Source of the DNA: Paulinella micropora
Lineage: Eukaryota > Cercozoa > Imbricatea > Euglyphida
DNA length: 64,000 nt
Direction of reading: 5' to 3'
NCBI GenBank assembly: GCA_009731375.1
Contig: BJOX01000281.1
Span: forward strand, 586,215 to 650,214
Within the stretch, counting starts at the first letter, position 1. Each line of letters starts with the position of its first letter. Position numbers and translations under genes: made by a program. Shown piece by piece: positions 38,546 through 55,773 of the stretch. A model generated the notes under the pieces. The model was not told where the DNA came from, did no database searches, and was given only the letters and a program-made list of their open reading frames with translations.

Positions 38546-38640
38546 ACGAAGTTTGTGTTATAACACGAATTTTTTTAAATTCGTTGGTATATATGATATT
38601 ATTTCTTACCCTTAAATGAAATTAAATTTATGACACATTC

Positions 38641-39207
<567 letters not shown>

Positions 39208-39223
39208 NNNNNNNNNNCCAGGG

Positions 39224-39358
39224 AGCACATCAAAGACTGGCAGAGGTCTCACTCAGTACTTTCGGAGCATTTTTTCCCTCGTCACTGCCCAAGGCAACGC
39301 TAGAATTCTGGATCGTGCGCGCCAAGAATTGTGGGACACTTTCGAATTGGTGGACTAA
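39224..39358 (+). CDS. Terminal exon of an unrecognised gene
   Basis: 45 codons after an AG just past the gap, ending TAA at 39356-39358. Contains GRGLTQYFRSIFSLVTAQGN and ARILDRARQELWDTFELVD. Natural residue mix and amphipathic helices argue that it is coding. The rest of the gene lies in or beyond the poly-C and gap, so no family can be named. Confidence 0.5.
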   Translation, partial: STSKTGRGLTQYFRSIFSLVTAQGNARILDRARQELWDTFELVD

Positions 39359-39365
39359 TTTCTCC

Positions 39366-39371
<6 letters not shown>

Positions 39372-39408
<37 letters not shown>

Positions 39409-39560
39409 ATGTATGTATGTATGTATATGTATACATGTATGTATTCGTGTATGTATGTATGTATGTAAACATGTGAGACAGCTCTAATGGACTAAATGCA
39501 TGTATGTATGTATGTATGTATGTATGTATGTATACATGTATGTATATATGTATACATGTG
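39372..39560. repeat. (CT)n and (TATG)n microsatellites
   Basis: CT repeat to 39404, then two TATG blocks separated by about 30 unique bases. Two copies of a GCTGGTGT-GC word follow (39568 and 39601). Confidence 0.9.
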
Positions 39561-40270
39561 ACTAATTGCTGGTGTCGGCCTCCAGCGCTTGTGACTAATC
39601 GCTGGTGTTTGCTACCCCAGCCCAGCCCAGCCCCCCCACTCTATGACATAATTTTTCTCACGTGAGCATCTAACCTGTTGCTCGGACTGTTTTCTCAGTG
39701 GCCACGGCGAGTTTCTCCTCCTCCTTCATCTTCCCTCTGTGTTCCTCTTCTTCCTTTCTTCTGCTGGCTAGTTCTGTTGATCTAGCTTGCTCTAGTCTCT
39801 CTTCGCTATTTTTCCTCCTCTCCCCTTGTTGTTCTACCATATTTCATGCTCTATTGCCTCTTCATTATCGTTTTTGAGCCTTGGAATTCTATAGTACAGT
39901 GAATAAGCTCTGGCGTCCCGACGGCCGGGAATGACAGGACGAAAGTCTTGAAATGGCAGTTATTATTTTTTGTCGTTAGCCACACACCATCTCATCATTG
40001 GTTTAAGTCATTAATTAAATTGAACACTAATAACAACAACAACAACAGCGACATCAACAACAACATCAACAACATCATCAACAACACCAATAACAACAAT
40101 AATAACAACAACAACAACAATAACAACAACAACAACAACAACTTAAGCCAATAGCCACACTCCAACTAATAATTTATTCTTAATTGAATCAACAACATCA
40201 TCAACAACAACAGCAACAACAGCTACACACAAACATACATAGCTGCTGCGTGATTTATATTTTGCATACA
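39561..40270. repeat. (CAA)n-tailed retroposon copies 2 and 3
   Basis: Copy 2 of the 38.9-39.07 kb repeat lies at about 39885-40025 (AGTACAGTGAATAAGCTCTG GCGTCCC, then CGTTAGCCACACACCA and TTAATTAAATTGAACA). A shorter copy lies at 40145-40195. Each is followed by AAC/CAA repeats. The remainder shows no exon. Confidence 0.6.
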
Positions 40271-40369
40271 TACATAAATAACATTGAGCATGCATCCATA
40301 TATATATAATATATATATATTTCTATATTTCTATATTATATATATATGTATATGTACATACACACACAC

Positions 40370-40400
<31 letters not shown>

Positions 40401-40458
40401 CATCAAGGTATGGACAAACCTCTGCGTGACTTATCTTATACATATATACATACATACA

Positions 40459-40490
<32 letters not shown>

Positions 40491-40727
40491 CATATACATA
40501 TATGCATCCATACACATGTACATACACGCACAGACACATGTACATACACACAGATACACACACATATACATACATACATACATACATCATACATACATAC
40601 ATACATACATACATGCATACATACATACATAGTATGTATACATACACCATACATACAACAGGTTATGGAAAAACCGCTGCGTGATCTTTCTGTCTATTAC
40701 ATACATGGCGGTGGCAGGTCCTCGTTA

Positions 40728-40785
<58 letters not shown>

Positions 40786-40925
40786 TTTCTCTCTCTTTCT
40801 CCCCTTCCCCCCCCCCCCCCCACCCCCCCCCCTCTCTCTCTCTCTCTCTTCTCTCTCTCTATATATATATATATACATACATATATATACATATATATAT
40901 ATTATATAATATCTATCTATCTATC

Positions 40926-40956
<31 letters not shown>

Positions 40957-40961
40957 GTCTC

Positions 40962-40996
<35 letters not shown>

Positions 40997-41022
40997 TTCT
41001 CTATATTTCTCTCTCTCTCTCT

Positions 41023-41115
<93 letters not shown>

Positions 41116-41116
41116 T

Positions 41117-41155
<39 letters not shown>

Positions 41156-41160
41156 TTGTT
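40271..41160. repeat. Dense AT, (CATA)n, (CT)n and poly-T tracts
   Basis: (TA)n, CATA and CT tracts and an 86-base T homopolymer (41034-41114) followed by (GTT)n. Two islands share GTATGGACAAACCTCTGCGTG (about 40410) and GTTATGGAAAAACCGCTGCG (about 40660). Both follow AG and encode a KPLRDLS-containing peptide, so they look like duplicate copies of one exon start. Confidence 0.85.
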
Positions 41161-41165
41161 GACAG

Positions 41166-41620
41166 CACGTCCACGCGAGATCGCACAAATGAGCCTTTTC
41201 CCAACTACCTCCGCGAACGGTCGACACATATCTCCTTACACGTTTTAAAATCGATACACATAAATATTGTATACAAATAAATGTTGTATATACATGTCAG
41301 TCGTTGCATACATACATACATACGTACATACATACATACGTACATGCATACTTACATACATACATACATACATATATACATACATACATACATACATACA
41401 TACAATAACGAGCCATTCCACAACTCACGTCGCCAACAGTCTAACTAGTTAATCTCTCATACATACATACATACACACATACATGCATACATACATACAC
41501 ACTGTAACGAGCCAGTCCACAACTCACGTTGCCAACTGTCTAACTAGCTAATACAGTCTGACTAGCCAATACAGTCTAACTAGCTAATACAGTCTAACTA
41601 GCTAATCTCTCCTTGCATAC
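41166..41620 (+). repeat. Exon-like island with two diverged copies and an 18-bp repeat
   Basis: The island at 41166-41219 (after ACAG, encoding TNEPFPNYLRER before GT) resembles 41404-41436 and 41503-41535 (AACGAGCCA-TCCACAACTCAC). A short tandem unit CTAACTAGCTAATACAGT repeats about four times at 41540-41605. Read as one exon edge copied twice among CATA repeats. Confidence 0.5.
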
Positions 41621-41660
41621 AAATATTTTTTGCGTATCGATTTGAAAACTTGTTTGTAAG

Positions 41661-41732
41661 TGCTTGCAGCATAACATACTCATCTATTTTGCCTTCAGCT
41701 TTCCCTATTTCAACATGACGGAAGTGTGTCAA

Positions 41733-41783
<51 letters not shown>

Positions 41784-42112
41784 ATGTTTGTGTGTGTGTG
41801 TGCATAGAACACACATCCGACTTCATACTATGCAAACATACTTGTCTATCTTCTTGCAGCTTGCCCAACACATCCGACTTCAATGTGTAACATGCAAACA
41901 TACTAAGCTATCTTCCTATCTATCTTTCTATCTATCCATGTGTATACGCCACACATCAGACTTCATAGTATAAGATGCAAACATACTTATCTATCTTTCT
42001 AAATCTATCCATGTGTATACGCCTTATAATATAAGATGCAAACATACTTATCTGTCTTCCTGCAGCTGTCCCAAACGTTAACATGACAGAAGTGCGCCAC
42101 ACGTCGTATTTC

Positions 42113-42153
<41 letters not shown>

Positions 42154-42354
42154 TATCATACCACACTAGCTATTCATCTATCATACCACACTAGCTATTT
42201 ATCTATGTGTATGGGCCACACGTCAGATTTCATAATATGCAACCTGAAAAGAAAGACAGAAAGACCGAAAGACAGAAAGACTTCAATAGTATAACATGCA
42301 AGCATCCGATACGTATAGGCCACACATCCGACTTCATTATCTTTATTTCTGCAG
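41661..42354 (+). repeat. Repeated exon-start copies among (CTAT)n/(GA)n
   Basis: At least three islands (41696-41740, 41858-41890 and 42061-42108) repeat the acceptor and start of the exon at 42355: a pyrimidine tract, GCAG, C-TTTCCC or CTTGCCC, AACATGAC-GAAGTG and CACACATCCGACTTC, with CTAT repeats between. Later words (CCACACATC-GACTTC, CATAATATAAGATGCAAACA) recur three to four times. Confidence 0.7.
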
Positions 42355-42444
42355 CTTCCCCAACTTCAACATGACAGAAGTGCGCCACACATCGGACTTC
42401 GAGCTTGTCATCTCCACACATGCTGCCGCCATCCGCACACATCG
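42355..42444 (+). CDS. Gene C upstream exon, BTB-like start
   Basis: 90-base exon between TTTCTGCAG and CGGTAAAT. It encodes FPNFNMTEVRHTSDFELVIS then THAAAIRTHR. The SD-x-x-LVI...IRTHR pattern recalls the start of a BTB fold (SDvxlxv...ixaHr), but the fragment is too short to be sure. Its 5' edge is repeated upstream and its 3' edge downstream. The next exons probably fall in the gap at 42833-43820. Confidence 0.5.
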
Positions 42445-42665
42445 GTAAATTTGGCTTGTTCATTCGCCGCACACGCTGCCGCTAACCCTAAACATTGGTT
42501 AATTTGGCTTATCTCGTCGCCCAGCATTCCGCTGCCATCCGCACACATCGGTAAATTTTGGCTTGCTTATCGCCTCGCATGCCGCAGCTATCCACAAACA
42601 TCATTAAGCTTGCCACATTGCCACGCATGCAGCCGCTATCAGCAAACACCGGTAAATTTCGCCCA
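42418..42665 (+). repeat. Five tandem copies of an exon 3' edge with donor
   Basis: A unit of about 50-55 bases, from GCTGCCGCCATCCGCACACA through TCGGTAAATTTGGCTT, repeats about five times with decreasing fidelity. The first copy is the real end of exon 42355-42444; three of the others keep a GGT(A/T)AAT donor-like word. Confidence 0.75.
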
Positions 42666-42832
42666 GATAAGATAAGACGGTAATTCCAATAGCTATTCTT
42701 TTTGATAGGCCGGATGTGCTGGTTGGCAGAAGTCAGGGCGGGCCGACCATTCTACAACTCATCAAAAGAGGTCACGTTCACGGGAATTGGAATGTAGTAT
42801 ACATATTATCCACGGGAACTGAAACGTAGCAT

Positions 42833-43820
42833 NNNNNNNNNNNNNNNNNNNNNNNNNNNNNNNNNNNNNNNNNNNNNNNNNNNNNNNNNNNNNNNNNNNN
42901 NNNNNNNNNNNNNNNNNNNNNNNNNNNNNNNNNNNNNNNNNNNNNNNNNNNNNNNNNNNNNNNNNNNNNNNNNNNNNNNNNNNNNNNNNNNNNNNNNNNN
43001 NNNNNNNNNNNNNNNNNNNNNNNNNNNNNNNNNNNNNNNNNNNNNNNNNNNNNNNNNNNNNNNNNNNNNNNNNNNNNNNNNNNNNNNNNNNNNNNNNNNN
43101 NNNNNNNNNNNNNNNNNNNNNNNNNNNNNNNNNNNNNNNNNNNNNNNNNNNNNNNNNNNNNNNNNNNNNNNNNNNNNNNNNNNNNNNNNNNNNNNNNNNN
43201 NNNNNNNNNNNNNNNNNNNNNNNNNNNNNNNNNNNNNNNNNNNNNNNNNNNNNNNNNNNNNNNNNNNNNNNNNNNNNNNNNNNNNNNNNNNNNNNNNNNN
43301 NNNNNNNNNNNNNNNNNNNNNNNNNNNNNNNNNNNNNNNNNNNNNNNNNNNNNNNNNNNNNNNNNNNNNNNNNNNNNNNNNNNNNNNNNNNNNNNNNNNN
43401 NNNNNNNNNNNNNNNNNNNNNNNNNNNNNNNNNNNNNNNNNNNNNNNNNNNNNNNNNNNNNNNNNNNNNNNNNNNNNNNNNNNNNNNNNNNNNNNNNNNN
43501 NNNNNNNNNNNNNNNNNNNNNNNNNNNNNNNNNNNNNNNNNNNNNNNNNNNNNNNNNNNNNNNNNNNNNNNNNNNNNNNNNNNNNNNNNNNNNNNNNNNN
43601 NNNNNNNNNNNNNNNNNNNNNNNNNNNNNNNNNNNNNNNNNNNNNNNNNNNNNNNNNNNNNNNNNNNNNNNNNNNNNNNNNNNNNNNNNNNNNNNNNNNN
43701 NNNNNNNNNNNNNNNNNNNNNNNNNNNNNNNNNNNNNNNNNNNNNNNNNNNNNNNNNNNNNNNNNNNNNNNNNNNNNNNNNNNNNNNNNNNNNNNNNNNN
43801 NNNNNNNNNNNNNNNNNNNN
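42833..43820. other. Assembly gap (988 N)
   Basis: Unknown sequence inside gene C. The bases on each side (ACGTAGCAT and CATATGAAGAGGTCG) share CACGGGAA words, so a tandem repeat may span it. Confidence 0.95.
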
Positions 43821-44119
43821 CATATGAAGAGGTCGTGGTCACGGGAAATGTGCACGTTGTGTGTAGGGGTGTGGCAAGGTCCAAGTGTGATGTGCTGCCC
43901 AGCCATTGTTCCAGGCCACACATACATACACACAAATAAAGTTTAATCGTGCACACACACACACACACAAACACATACACACACACACATGCATCAACAC
44001 ACTAAGACAGCAAGCCAGAGCAAGCGAGAGAAGAACAGAAAGATAGAAAGACAGAAAGACAGACAGAAAGAAAGACAGAAAGACAGACAGAAAGACAGAA
44101 AAGACAGACAGAAAGACAG

Positions 44120-44357
44120 ACAGAAAGACAGACAGAAAGACACAGCGCTTGCCTGCTGCGTAGCTCGATTAGGTATGCAAGATAGACAGACAGACAGACA
44201 GACAGAGCCTTGCAGCGCTTGTGTGCGGCTTAACTCGGTTAGGCATGAACCACAGGCAGAAAGACAGACATACCCGCGCAGTGCCTGCCTGCGTACCTCC
44301 CTTAGACAGAAAGACAGACAGACTCATAAAGCGCTTGACTCCTGCTAACCTGTCTAG
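44120..44357 (+). repeat. (GACA)n with repeated splice-acceptor islands
   Basis: GACAGAAA repeats containing islands at 44147-44180, 44212-44255, 44279-44305 and 44331-44357. The consensus is GCGCTTG-CTGC-TA-CTCG-TTAGGTATG; the last leads into the real exon at 44358. The upstream copies reproduce the 3' splice site and first coding bases. Confidence 0.7.
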
Positions 44358-49194
<4,837 letters not shown>

Positions 49195-49612
49195 AGTGAG
49201 CGATTAAAGAAGCAACCCGAAAAAAAATAAACTCAATTACCTTTTTTTTTGAGTGCGGGCCGATACACCAGCAAAAAAACATTAGCGACAATTAACACGG
49301 CAAGAACGGATAAAAAGGCGATAATGCGATTTTGTAAGAAATCCACAAAAGACGGAAAGACGGAAAACGGGGAAAGCAGAAAAACCAAAAATCGTGTTTT
49401 TTGTTGTTTTGTATATACTGCGGGGCACACTGTTTTTTTTAGGTTTCAAACCGTTTAAGATTGTTTTTTTTGGTTTGTTGGTTTTTTTGGTTGTATCCGC
49501 GGGCACGATATAAGAAGCCCTGAGGCCGTTTAAGTCCTTTTTTGTTTGTGTTTATATCTGCGACCCCTTTTTTAGGCCGTTAGAGCCGTTTAGAGCCGTA
49601 TTTCAAAGTGTG

Positions 49613-49679
<67 letters not shown>

Positions 49680-49692
49680 ATGTATTTGTTGA

Positions 49693-49727
<35 letters not shown>

Positions 49728-50595
49728 CCTATCTATCTATCTATCCATCTATCCATCTATCCATCTATCTATCTATCTATCTCTCTATCTCTCTCTCTAT
49801 CTCTCTATCCATCTATCTATCTATCTATCTTTCTATCTATCTATCTTTCTATCTATGTCTCTATATATGCATCCATCCATCCATTCATCCATTCATCTAT
49901 GTATCTATCTACTAGTATCTATCTACCTGATTCATGCATACATACATAGGTGCCTATGCAATTATGTATACATAGATGCGTACATATATTCATGTCAAAC
50001 CTATGTTTGTATACATAGTATAAATAGGGTGCGATGATTCAAAGCGTTGTCCCTCTCATTCTTTGATCGAGAAAAATAATTGCAAAATTGCCTATACATA
50101 TACGCACGTGTATGCTTGCTTCTATGAATAGGGCTGTATGATCATTCAGAGCGCTGTCCCTCCCCGCGCCCTCCTGCGCAGACCAAAGGGAAAGAAATAT
50201 GTTTGGTTACTTGAAATACTCCCGGCGCAGACCAGGGAAAGAAATACATTTGGTTACTTGAAATACTCCTTGACGGTGACGTTCGCGCGCCAAAGTCTGA
50301 CTGACCATCTCCACGTGACCCGAGACAGAAATATTACACACAAAATGATTTAGGTATCAGTCGTGCTTACATACCTACGTACGTACGTACATACCTACCT
50401 GCCTACCTACCTACCTACCTACCTACCTACATACATACATACATTCATACATACATACATACATACAGACAGACCTACCTACCTACCTAAATACCTACCC
50501 ACCTACCTACCTACCTACCTACCTACCCACCTATCTACCTACCTACAATACATATACGGAAGGACAGGCCGAGTTGACACGACACAGACGTGAGG
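49195..50595. other. Intergenic DNA with microsatellites and short duplications
   Basis: No exon found. The TA/TG repeat at 49612-49685 and CTAT at 49692-49915 are followed by two related words (GATTCAAAGCGTTGTCCCTC at 50036 and CATTCAGAGCGCTGTCCCTC at 50143). An approximately 48-bp tandem duplication (GGAAAGAAATATGTTTGGTTA at 50189 and again near 50236) and a TACC array (50385-50545) complete it. T-rich words (CCGTTTAAGTCC, CCGTTAGAGCCGTTTAGAGC) lie at 49520-49600. Confidence 0.7.
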
Positions 50596-51566
50596 TGTTG
50601 TGGAAATCTGTTTTTACGCAAACACTTTCAATAAGAGAATAGTTGCCACTACTGAGTAGGAATAAGTGGGAAGTCTAAGAGGAAATCGAAGTGGTATCAA
50701 GAGATACAAAGAGAGAAAAAATGATTTTTTCGTGTGGTGGCAGTTGTAAGGATTAGGCGTGTAAGCACTTTTAGTTTGTTATCTTGTTTAGTTGAGAGAA
50801 TCAATTAACGTTAGATGATTTCATTAGGTGTGAGTTTAATCAGCGGCCATCAAGGGAGCTTAGGAAGTTAGCCAGGTGATGGCATTAACTGATACTCAGT
50901 ATACTACAACCCGGCGGTATTTACTACGTTAGTATAATATTATTAATAATAAGGGATTGACAGTGACACTAGATGTGAACACTGGTCTGGGGTGGCATTG
51001 GACACTGTAACTAATGCCACTTTACCCTGTGTGGGGGACTGTCTTTCTGGCGGGTCAAGTTGCCAGGCCGGACCGGCTGCTCAGTCAGACTGTTTCGTTG
51101 TTTCCGAATCGGGCTTCTGTTATTACATTCTGTAAAAGCTGAGGACTTCTGTGCCGGTTATGAATACTTGAATCACTATTATTGTATTAATAAATCACTA
51201 CAGTGAAGCTGGTGTATATATTAATACTAGTTAGTCTACCGGGGACGCGGCCTGGGAGATGATGATTTTTTAGTAACCGTCCGCAATCACTCTTATCATC
51301 TATTAGTCAATATTATTAATAATATTGAATGATTCTTATTATTATTAATATTATTGTCAGACCACTAATATTAATAAAGCAATCTATGATAGCTACTACA
51401 CTCAACAAACAACGACAACTTTAATAAGGAAAAGGCGCCAACAGACGCGCCACGTAACTTGACTTGCCGGATCATCATAATAAGTAATGGCTCTAACGTC
51501 GTGACACCGTTACTCCGATACGGCCGGTCCGAGTCCGTAACTATTAATTAATTATTAGTTCCAACA
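50596..51566 (-). repeat. Copia 3' LTR
   Basis: About 971 bases. On the minus strand it begins TGTTGGAAC directly after a purine tract (CCAGGGGGGG, about 51567-51576) and ends TTCCACAACA, so the termini are inverted repeats of each other. A piece at 50629-50665 is similar to 7897-7945. Confidence 0.75.
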
Positions 51567-52659
51567 CCCCCCCTGGAACAAGGTAAATAATATTAAGTTA
51601 CTGCCGTTCCTAACTAAGTTACGTCACATAGTGACTATTTTGTGAAACATTACCGTTGCCAGTGAAAACACAAACTCCGAAAACATATTCTCTTACACTC
51701 ACTCTCTCTGAGAAATAATGTTGGGGTTGGCTATCCTCCTACCCACAGCGAGTATGCATGGACTAGAGTACGTACAAGGCAGCGATCCTGTGGTGTATTC
51801 GAGCCTACCCAACGAGAAGAACATTTACTCCCTACTCTCCCTATCCTCGCAGATGAGAGAAACATGTGGGAATCACATACTAGTACGATATATCATATAA
51901 GAGTACAAGTATATTATGATAACTCCGAGAGAAGTAACAACATAAATATGTATTAAATATATGAAGATGTATATGTGTTATATAATATATATTCACACAT
52001 ATGATCGTGATATAAAAACTAAAATTTGGAAGCGCTTCCCGTAAGGGGGTATATAAAAGTAACAAAAATAATATAATATATGTGAACAAAGACACGATAT
52101 CTGTAATTATCTGCCTGTCTGGTACATCCGGCTGGTCTTACGTACTTCCGTGTGGTTCCACACTCCCGTGTTGCACGTTCACCGACCAGCCGGACTCCAT
52201 GTCGGCTTCTTATAGGTTTTTATGTATATAGTGTGATTAGAGTAATTCGTAATAAAAAAAATAATACTAACTTGGTGGTAGTGTGAGTTCCCGAGCTTGC
52301 GATAGCACAGGGACACGCACCTACCTAGTAGTTACAACATTGAGATGTCGGGACCGGATCCTCGCCTCCACCGCGGGCGCTTCTCAATCTCCCCCTCAAC
52401 TTATCCAAATTATGCAACTGAATGATTGTTATAACTTAATGAGGGGGGGTCCAGGCACGTCTTGCCTCTTCTCCTATAAGGAGGTATAACGCCTCAGGAA
52501 ACGCACTAGATGTCACGATCGTGCTCAGGACACCTATATCACTCCCCTCAATGTACAGTATGCGAGAAATATAATATACGAAAATTAATACGATTCGCTT
52601 CCGGAGATACAACTACAAACGATCATAGCGTGAATGTATGCACGGGAAATGCCCGGTAC

Positions 52660-53418
52660 TTACAACGTGATCTTACCACCGAACTTCGCGAGAAATTCTT
52701 TCACCAGCTTCACCGAAATTTGATCAGCCATATAATTAAATCTTTCATACGTGAAATTTATTTTGGTGAATAAGTCCGCAATGTTTTCCTCCGTCGGCAC
52801 CCGGAACATCTTGACAACTCCCGCGTTAACCAACTTCTCGAGTAGGTGGTACCTAACGTCGATATGTTTGGTTCTTGACTCCCCTAACCCCCTTTCTGAG
52901 AGGATGATAGTCCCCTCATTGTCCTCGAACAAAGGGGTGAAACCTTTTATGGGCAAACCGATATCACGAAGGGACTGTCTTAAAGCAAGCAACTCCCTTA
53001 CGGCTTCATTAGCTGAGACGGTTTCCGATTCAAGGGTGGACTGGGCTATGCCAGTCTGGAGTTTGGAAAACCAAGCAATTGGTGCCCCGTTAAAAAGAAA
53101 GATATACCCGGAACGCGATTTCCTTGTAACCTTTTCTCCCGCAAAATCTGAGTCGACGTACCCCACAAGTGGGTGTTCGTCTATCAGCCTTTCGACGTTG
53201 GCGATAACGGGGACACTGAAAGAATTGATCTCCTCGGCTTCACACGGGTGAAGTTCAAGTGTCTTTTCGGCAGCCGATGAACCTTCCGCCGGTTTCCAAG
53301 ACTTGGGGGGCTTGGGGATCGTAAACCCTTCGTTCAGCATCTTGATCAGCCTCCTATCGCCTCGTCTGAAATATAGGGCTCGGGGGGTCAATAGCCACAA
53401 GAACATGCGATGGACCAT
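52660..53418 (-). pseudogene. Copia RNase H region
   Basis: Open frame with GYVDSDFAGEKVTRKSRSGY, APIAWFSKLQTGIAQSTLES, then ETVSANEAVRELLALRQSL, LFEDNEGTII and RTKHIDVRYHLLEKL, the characteristic copia RNase H series. Stop at 52660-52662. Upstream, the RT-RNase H connection (FLAVHTRPLLNLSAEYSC) is in another frame, so the polyprotein is frameshifted near 53420. Confidence 0.93.
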
Positions 53419-53564
53419 AGCATACGAGATTTCGGGAGACGGGACTTGCTATTTCGCAGCTATACTCAGCGGACAGATTAAGAGAGGGCGGGTATGGACA
53501 GCAAGAAAGATAAGCATGCCTATTAAGCATCTGAGATCGTACTTGAGCAGGCGATGTCCGACTT

Positions 53565-54529
53565 TCAGGGGGCAGGGTTCTCAGAAATAAAAGGGGTTTT
53601 AGAGGGCACCTCCTTCATATAATCTAACTCGTTCAAGATGAGTAGTTCATACTTTCGTTGGTGTAATAAAATCCCTTTTCCAGACTGGAATATCTGGATG
53701 TCTTTGAACTCCGTAGCCTTCCCTAGGTTTTTACACCTAAAGCCATGCTTCTTCATACTCTCAACTAGGCTAATATGCTTGGCTTCTTCAGCGGCGTGAA
53801 GACCATCGTCAACATGGAATGAGAGGAGCTGCGTACTTATGGGGTCCCTAGCATGCTTTATAAAGGATGCCCGGTCAAGAGAGAAGGTAAGAAAGGCTTG
53901 CTTCCCGATAAGCTCGCTTGACATTAAGTCGTACCAAAGTCTCCCTGCTTCAGGATGCCCATAAAGAGCCTTCCTAAGAAGCCAGAGGAGCCTTCTCTCT
54001 CAAACCCTGGAGGTGGTTTGACATATATGTCATATGGCATTTTGGCATGTAAATATGCGGTAGTAAAGTCGATAAGCCCTACATCAATACCAAAACAAGC
54101 AGCAAAGGCGATGATGAGAAGAATAGTGCGATGATGGGCAGTGGGTGAGTACGTGCGTTTGGGGTCATATTGTAGCCCCGCCTTTAGGAGATCTCCTCTT
54201 AAGGTGATTCTAGCTTTGTGTTACTCATCTTTCGTCCCTTGCTGTTTTATCGTATCTATCCATTTCAAAGGAATGATAGGCGTGCCTGATCTTATCGCCT
54301 CGCTCTTCTCTCTCCATTCGAAAGCATGCAGCTCTTCCTGCTGTCTAACTTCTGTTTCTCGCGCTTGTCTCCTATCTTTCGGTTTTTGCACAACGGGGAA
54401 TTCAGGAATTTGCTCTGTAACCAGACAATAATCTGTCATTTCTTCTTTCGCGCAGACCGATATGTGTTTGTTTGTTTCTGGTTCTTTCCCCGAGGATGAT
54501 ATTCTCCTGAGAAATATTTCCTTGCTCAT
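53565..54529 (-). pseudogene. Copia reverse transcriptase region, frameshifted
   Basis: The N-terminal part at 54529-54221 has SGTPIIPLKWIDTIKQQG. Motif A is GLIDFTTAYLHAKMPYDIYV with KPPPGFE (about 54085-54010). The catalytic FHVDD with FKDIQIFQSGKGILLHQRKY lies in 53924-53565. At least two frame changes occur. The motif order and the PPGF and (F/Y)VDD words are copia-type RT. Confidence 0.9.
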
Positions 54530-55768
54530 GAGATCTCCACCCCGGGGGTTGTTTGTCTTTTTCAGCAGCTATTTCCTTTCTCTCCCCCTCGGCATGGCCG
54601 AATTCGCTGGTTACGTTGGGATCGGGGCGTGCCGGTTCAATAATAGACTGCTGCACGGGACCCAGGGGAACTGATCCCCTTGGAATCTCATACTTCAGGA
54701 TTTCAGAATCTATTATTTTCTCCGTAACCCCATCATTAAATCTAACAATGTGGGCTGGGAATCTCTCAGTCTTCCTGACAACTGGGGCAGATGGGTGAAG
54801 AGTAACTCCTTTTTGAACAGTAGAGTCCCATTTATTGCCATTTGTGGTCTTAGCCCACCCTTCCCCGAACGCCCGAGCCGGTATCTGAATGACTTTCCCG
54901 GACAAGTTAGATTTAGATTTTCTCCCCCTCTTCCCCACTACCTTGACACCCTTATCTTTCTCCCCCTGACCTATACTCCCATTCCGTGAGGACGGAGAAG
55001 GGGGAATAAGTTCAGGGAGATTGCTGAAGTCGTGACCTGGGGGAGCGACATTCTCTTCATCACTGTCACTGACAACGCTGGCAGCGACCTCAGAGTCATC
55101 ATCACTCTCCTGTCCGTGGGATGTCAAAGATGTAGTGGGAGCGTTCTTAGTACTTTCACTATTACTAGAGGCAACTACAGCAGGTGAGGCAGATGCATTA
55201 GATCTAGTTACTGGTACTTCGAAGCTAACTGTCTTTTTGGGTGTTGTGTTGTCAGAGGGTAGAACAGCAGAGGGTGTGGTCGATTTCTATTCGACCGAAA
55301 ACATATCCACGTCTGCTGTTCCTTCGATGTTTTTAGAAGCCTCTCGTTTACCCAACTTCCATACATCAAACATAACATCCCGGACATTACCGTGTATTAC
55401 CCGCGCAACAGGATCATAAACCCGGTAATATCCAGTGTTATGTTCATACCCTAAAAAGATAACTTTCTTCCCCCTCTCACCCTTTCCCCTCCGGGCCTTA
55501 ACCTTCATCACGGCGGCGCAACCTGTGGCGAGGTGATGTAGGTAGGGTTTCCGGTGGTGAATGACCTCTTAAGGGGAATTGCCCTTAAAGGGCCCTTTGG
55601 TAATCGGGAGGAGGTTGTTGAAATAAGTGGCGTTCTTCTCCATCTCCGTCCAAAATTTCGCAGGGAGTTCAGCATCACTGAACATGGCTCTTGCGGGCCC
55701 ACCATTAGTTTGATGACCTCTCAACCTTAGAGACAACCTGTTTCTCGGCAGTAGGTGCCTCAATTAAA
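54402..55768 (-). pseudogene. Copia integrase C-terminal part and spacer
   Basis: Contains the glutamate helix region (NGGPARAMFSDAELPAKFWT) followed by NATYFNNLLPITKGPF, the conserved FLGYEHNTGYYRVYDP block (about 55440), and an acidic linker (SDDDSEVAASVVSDSDEENV) leading to RT. Several stops and frame changes. Confidence 0.88.
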
Positions 55769-55773
55769 ATAGG

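Noticed and set aside
42762-43986. Several frames of 350-400 codons over the 988-N gap
   Set aside because: They consist of undetermined residues.
50690-50706. Copia primer-binding site (GTGGTATCAAGAGAT) on the plus strand
   Set aside because: It lies inside the LTR of a minus-strand element and in the wrong orientation, so the resemblance is probably chance.
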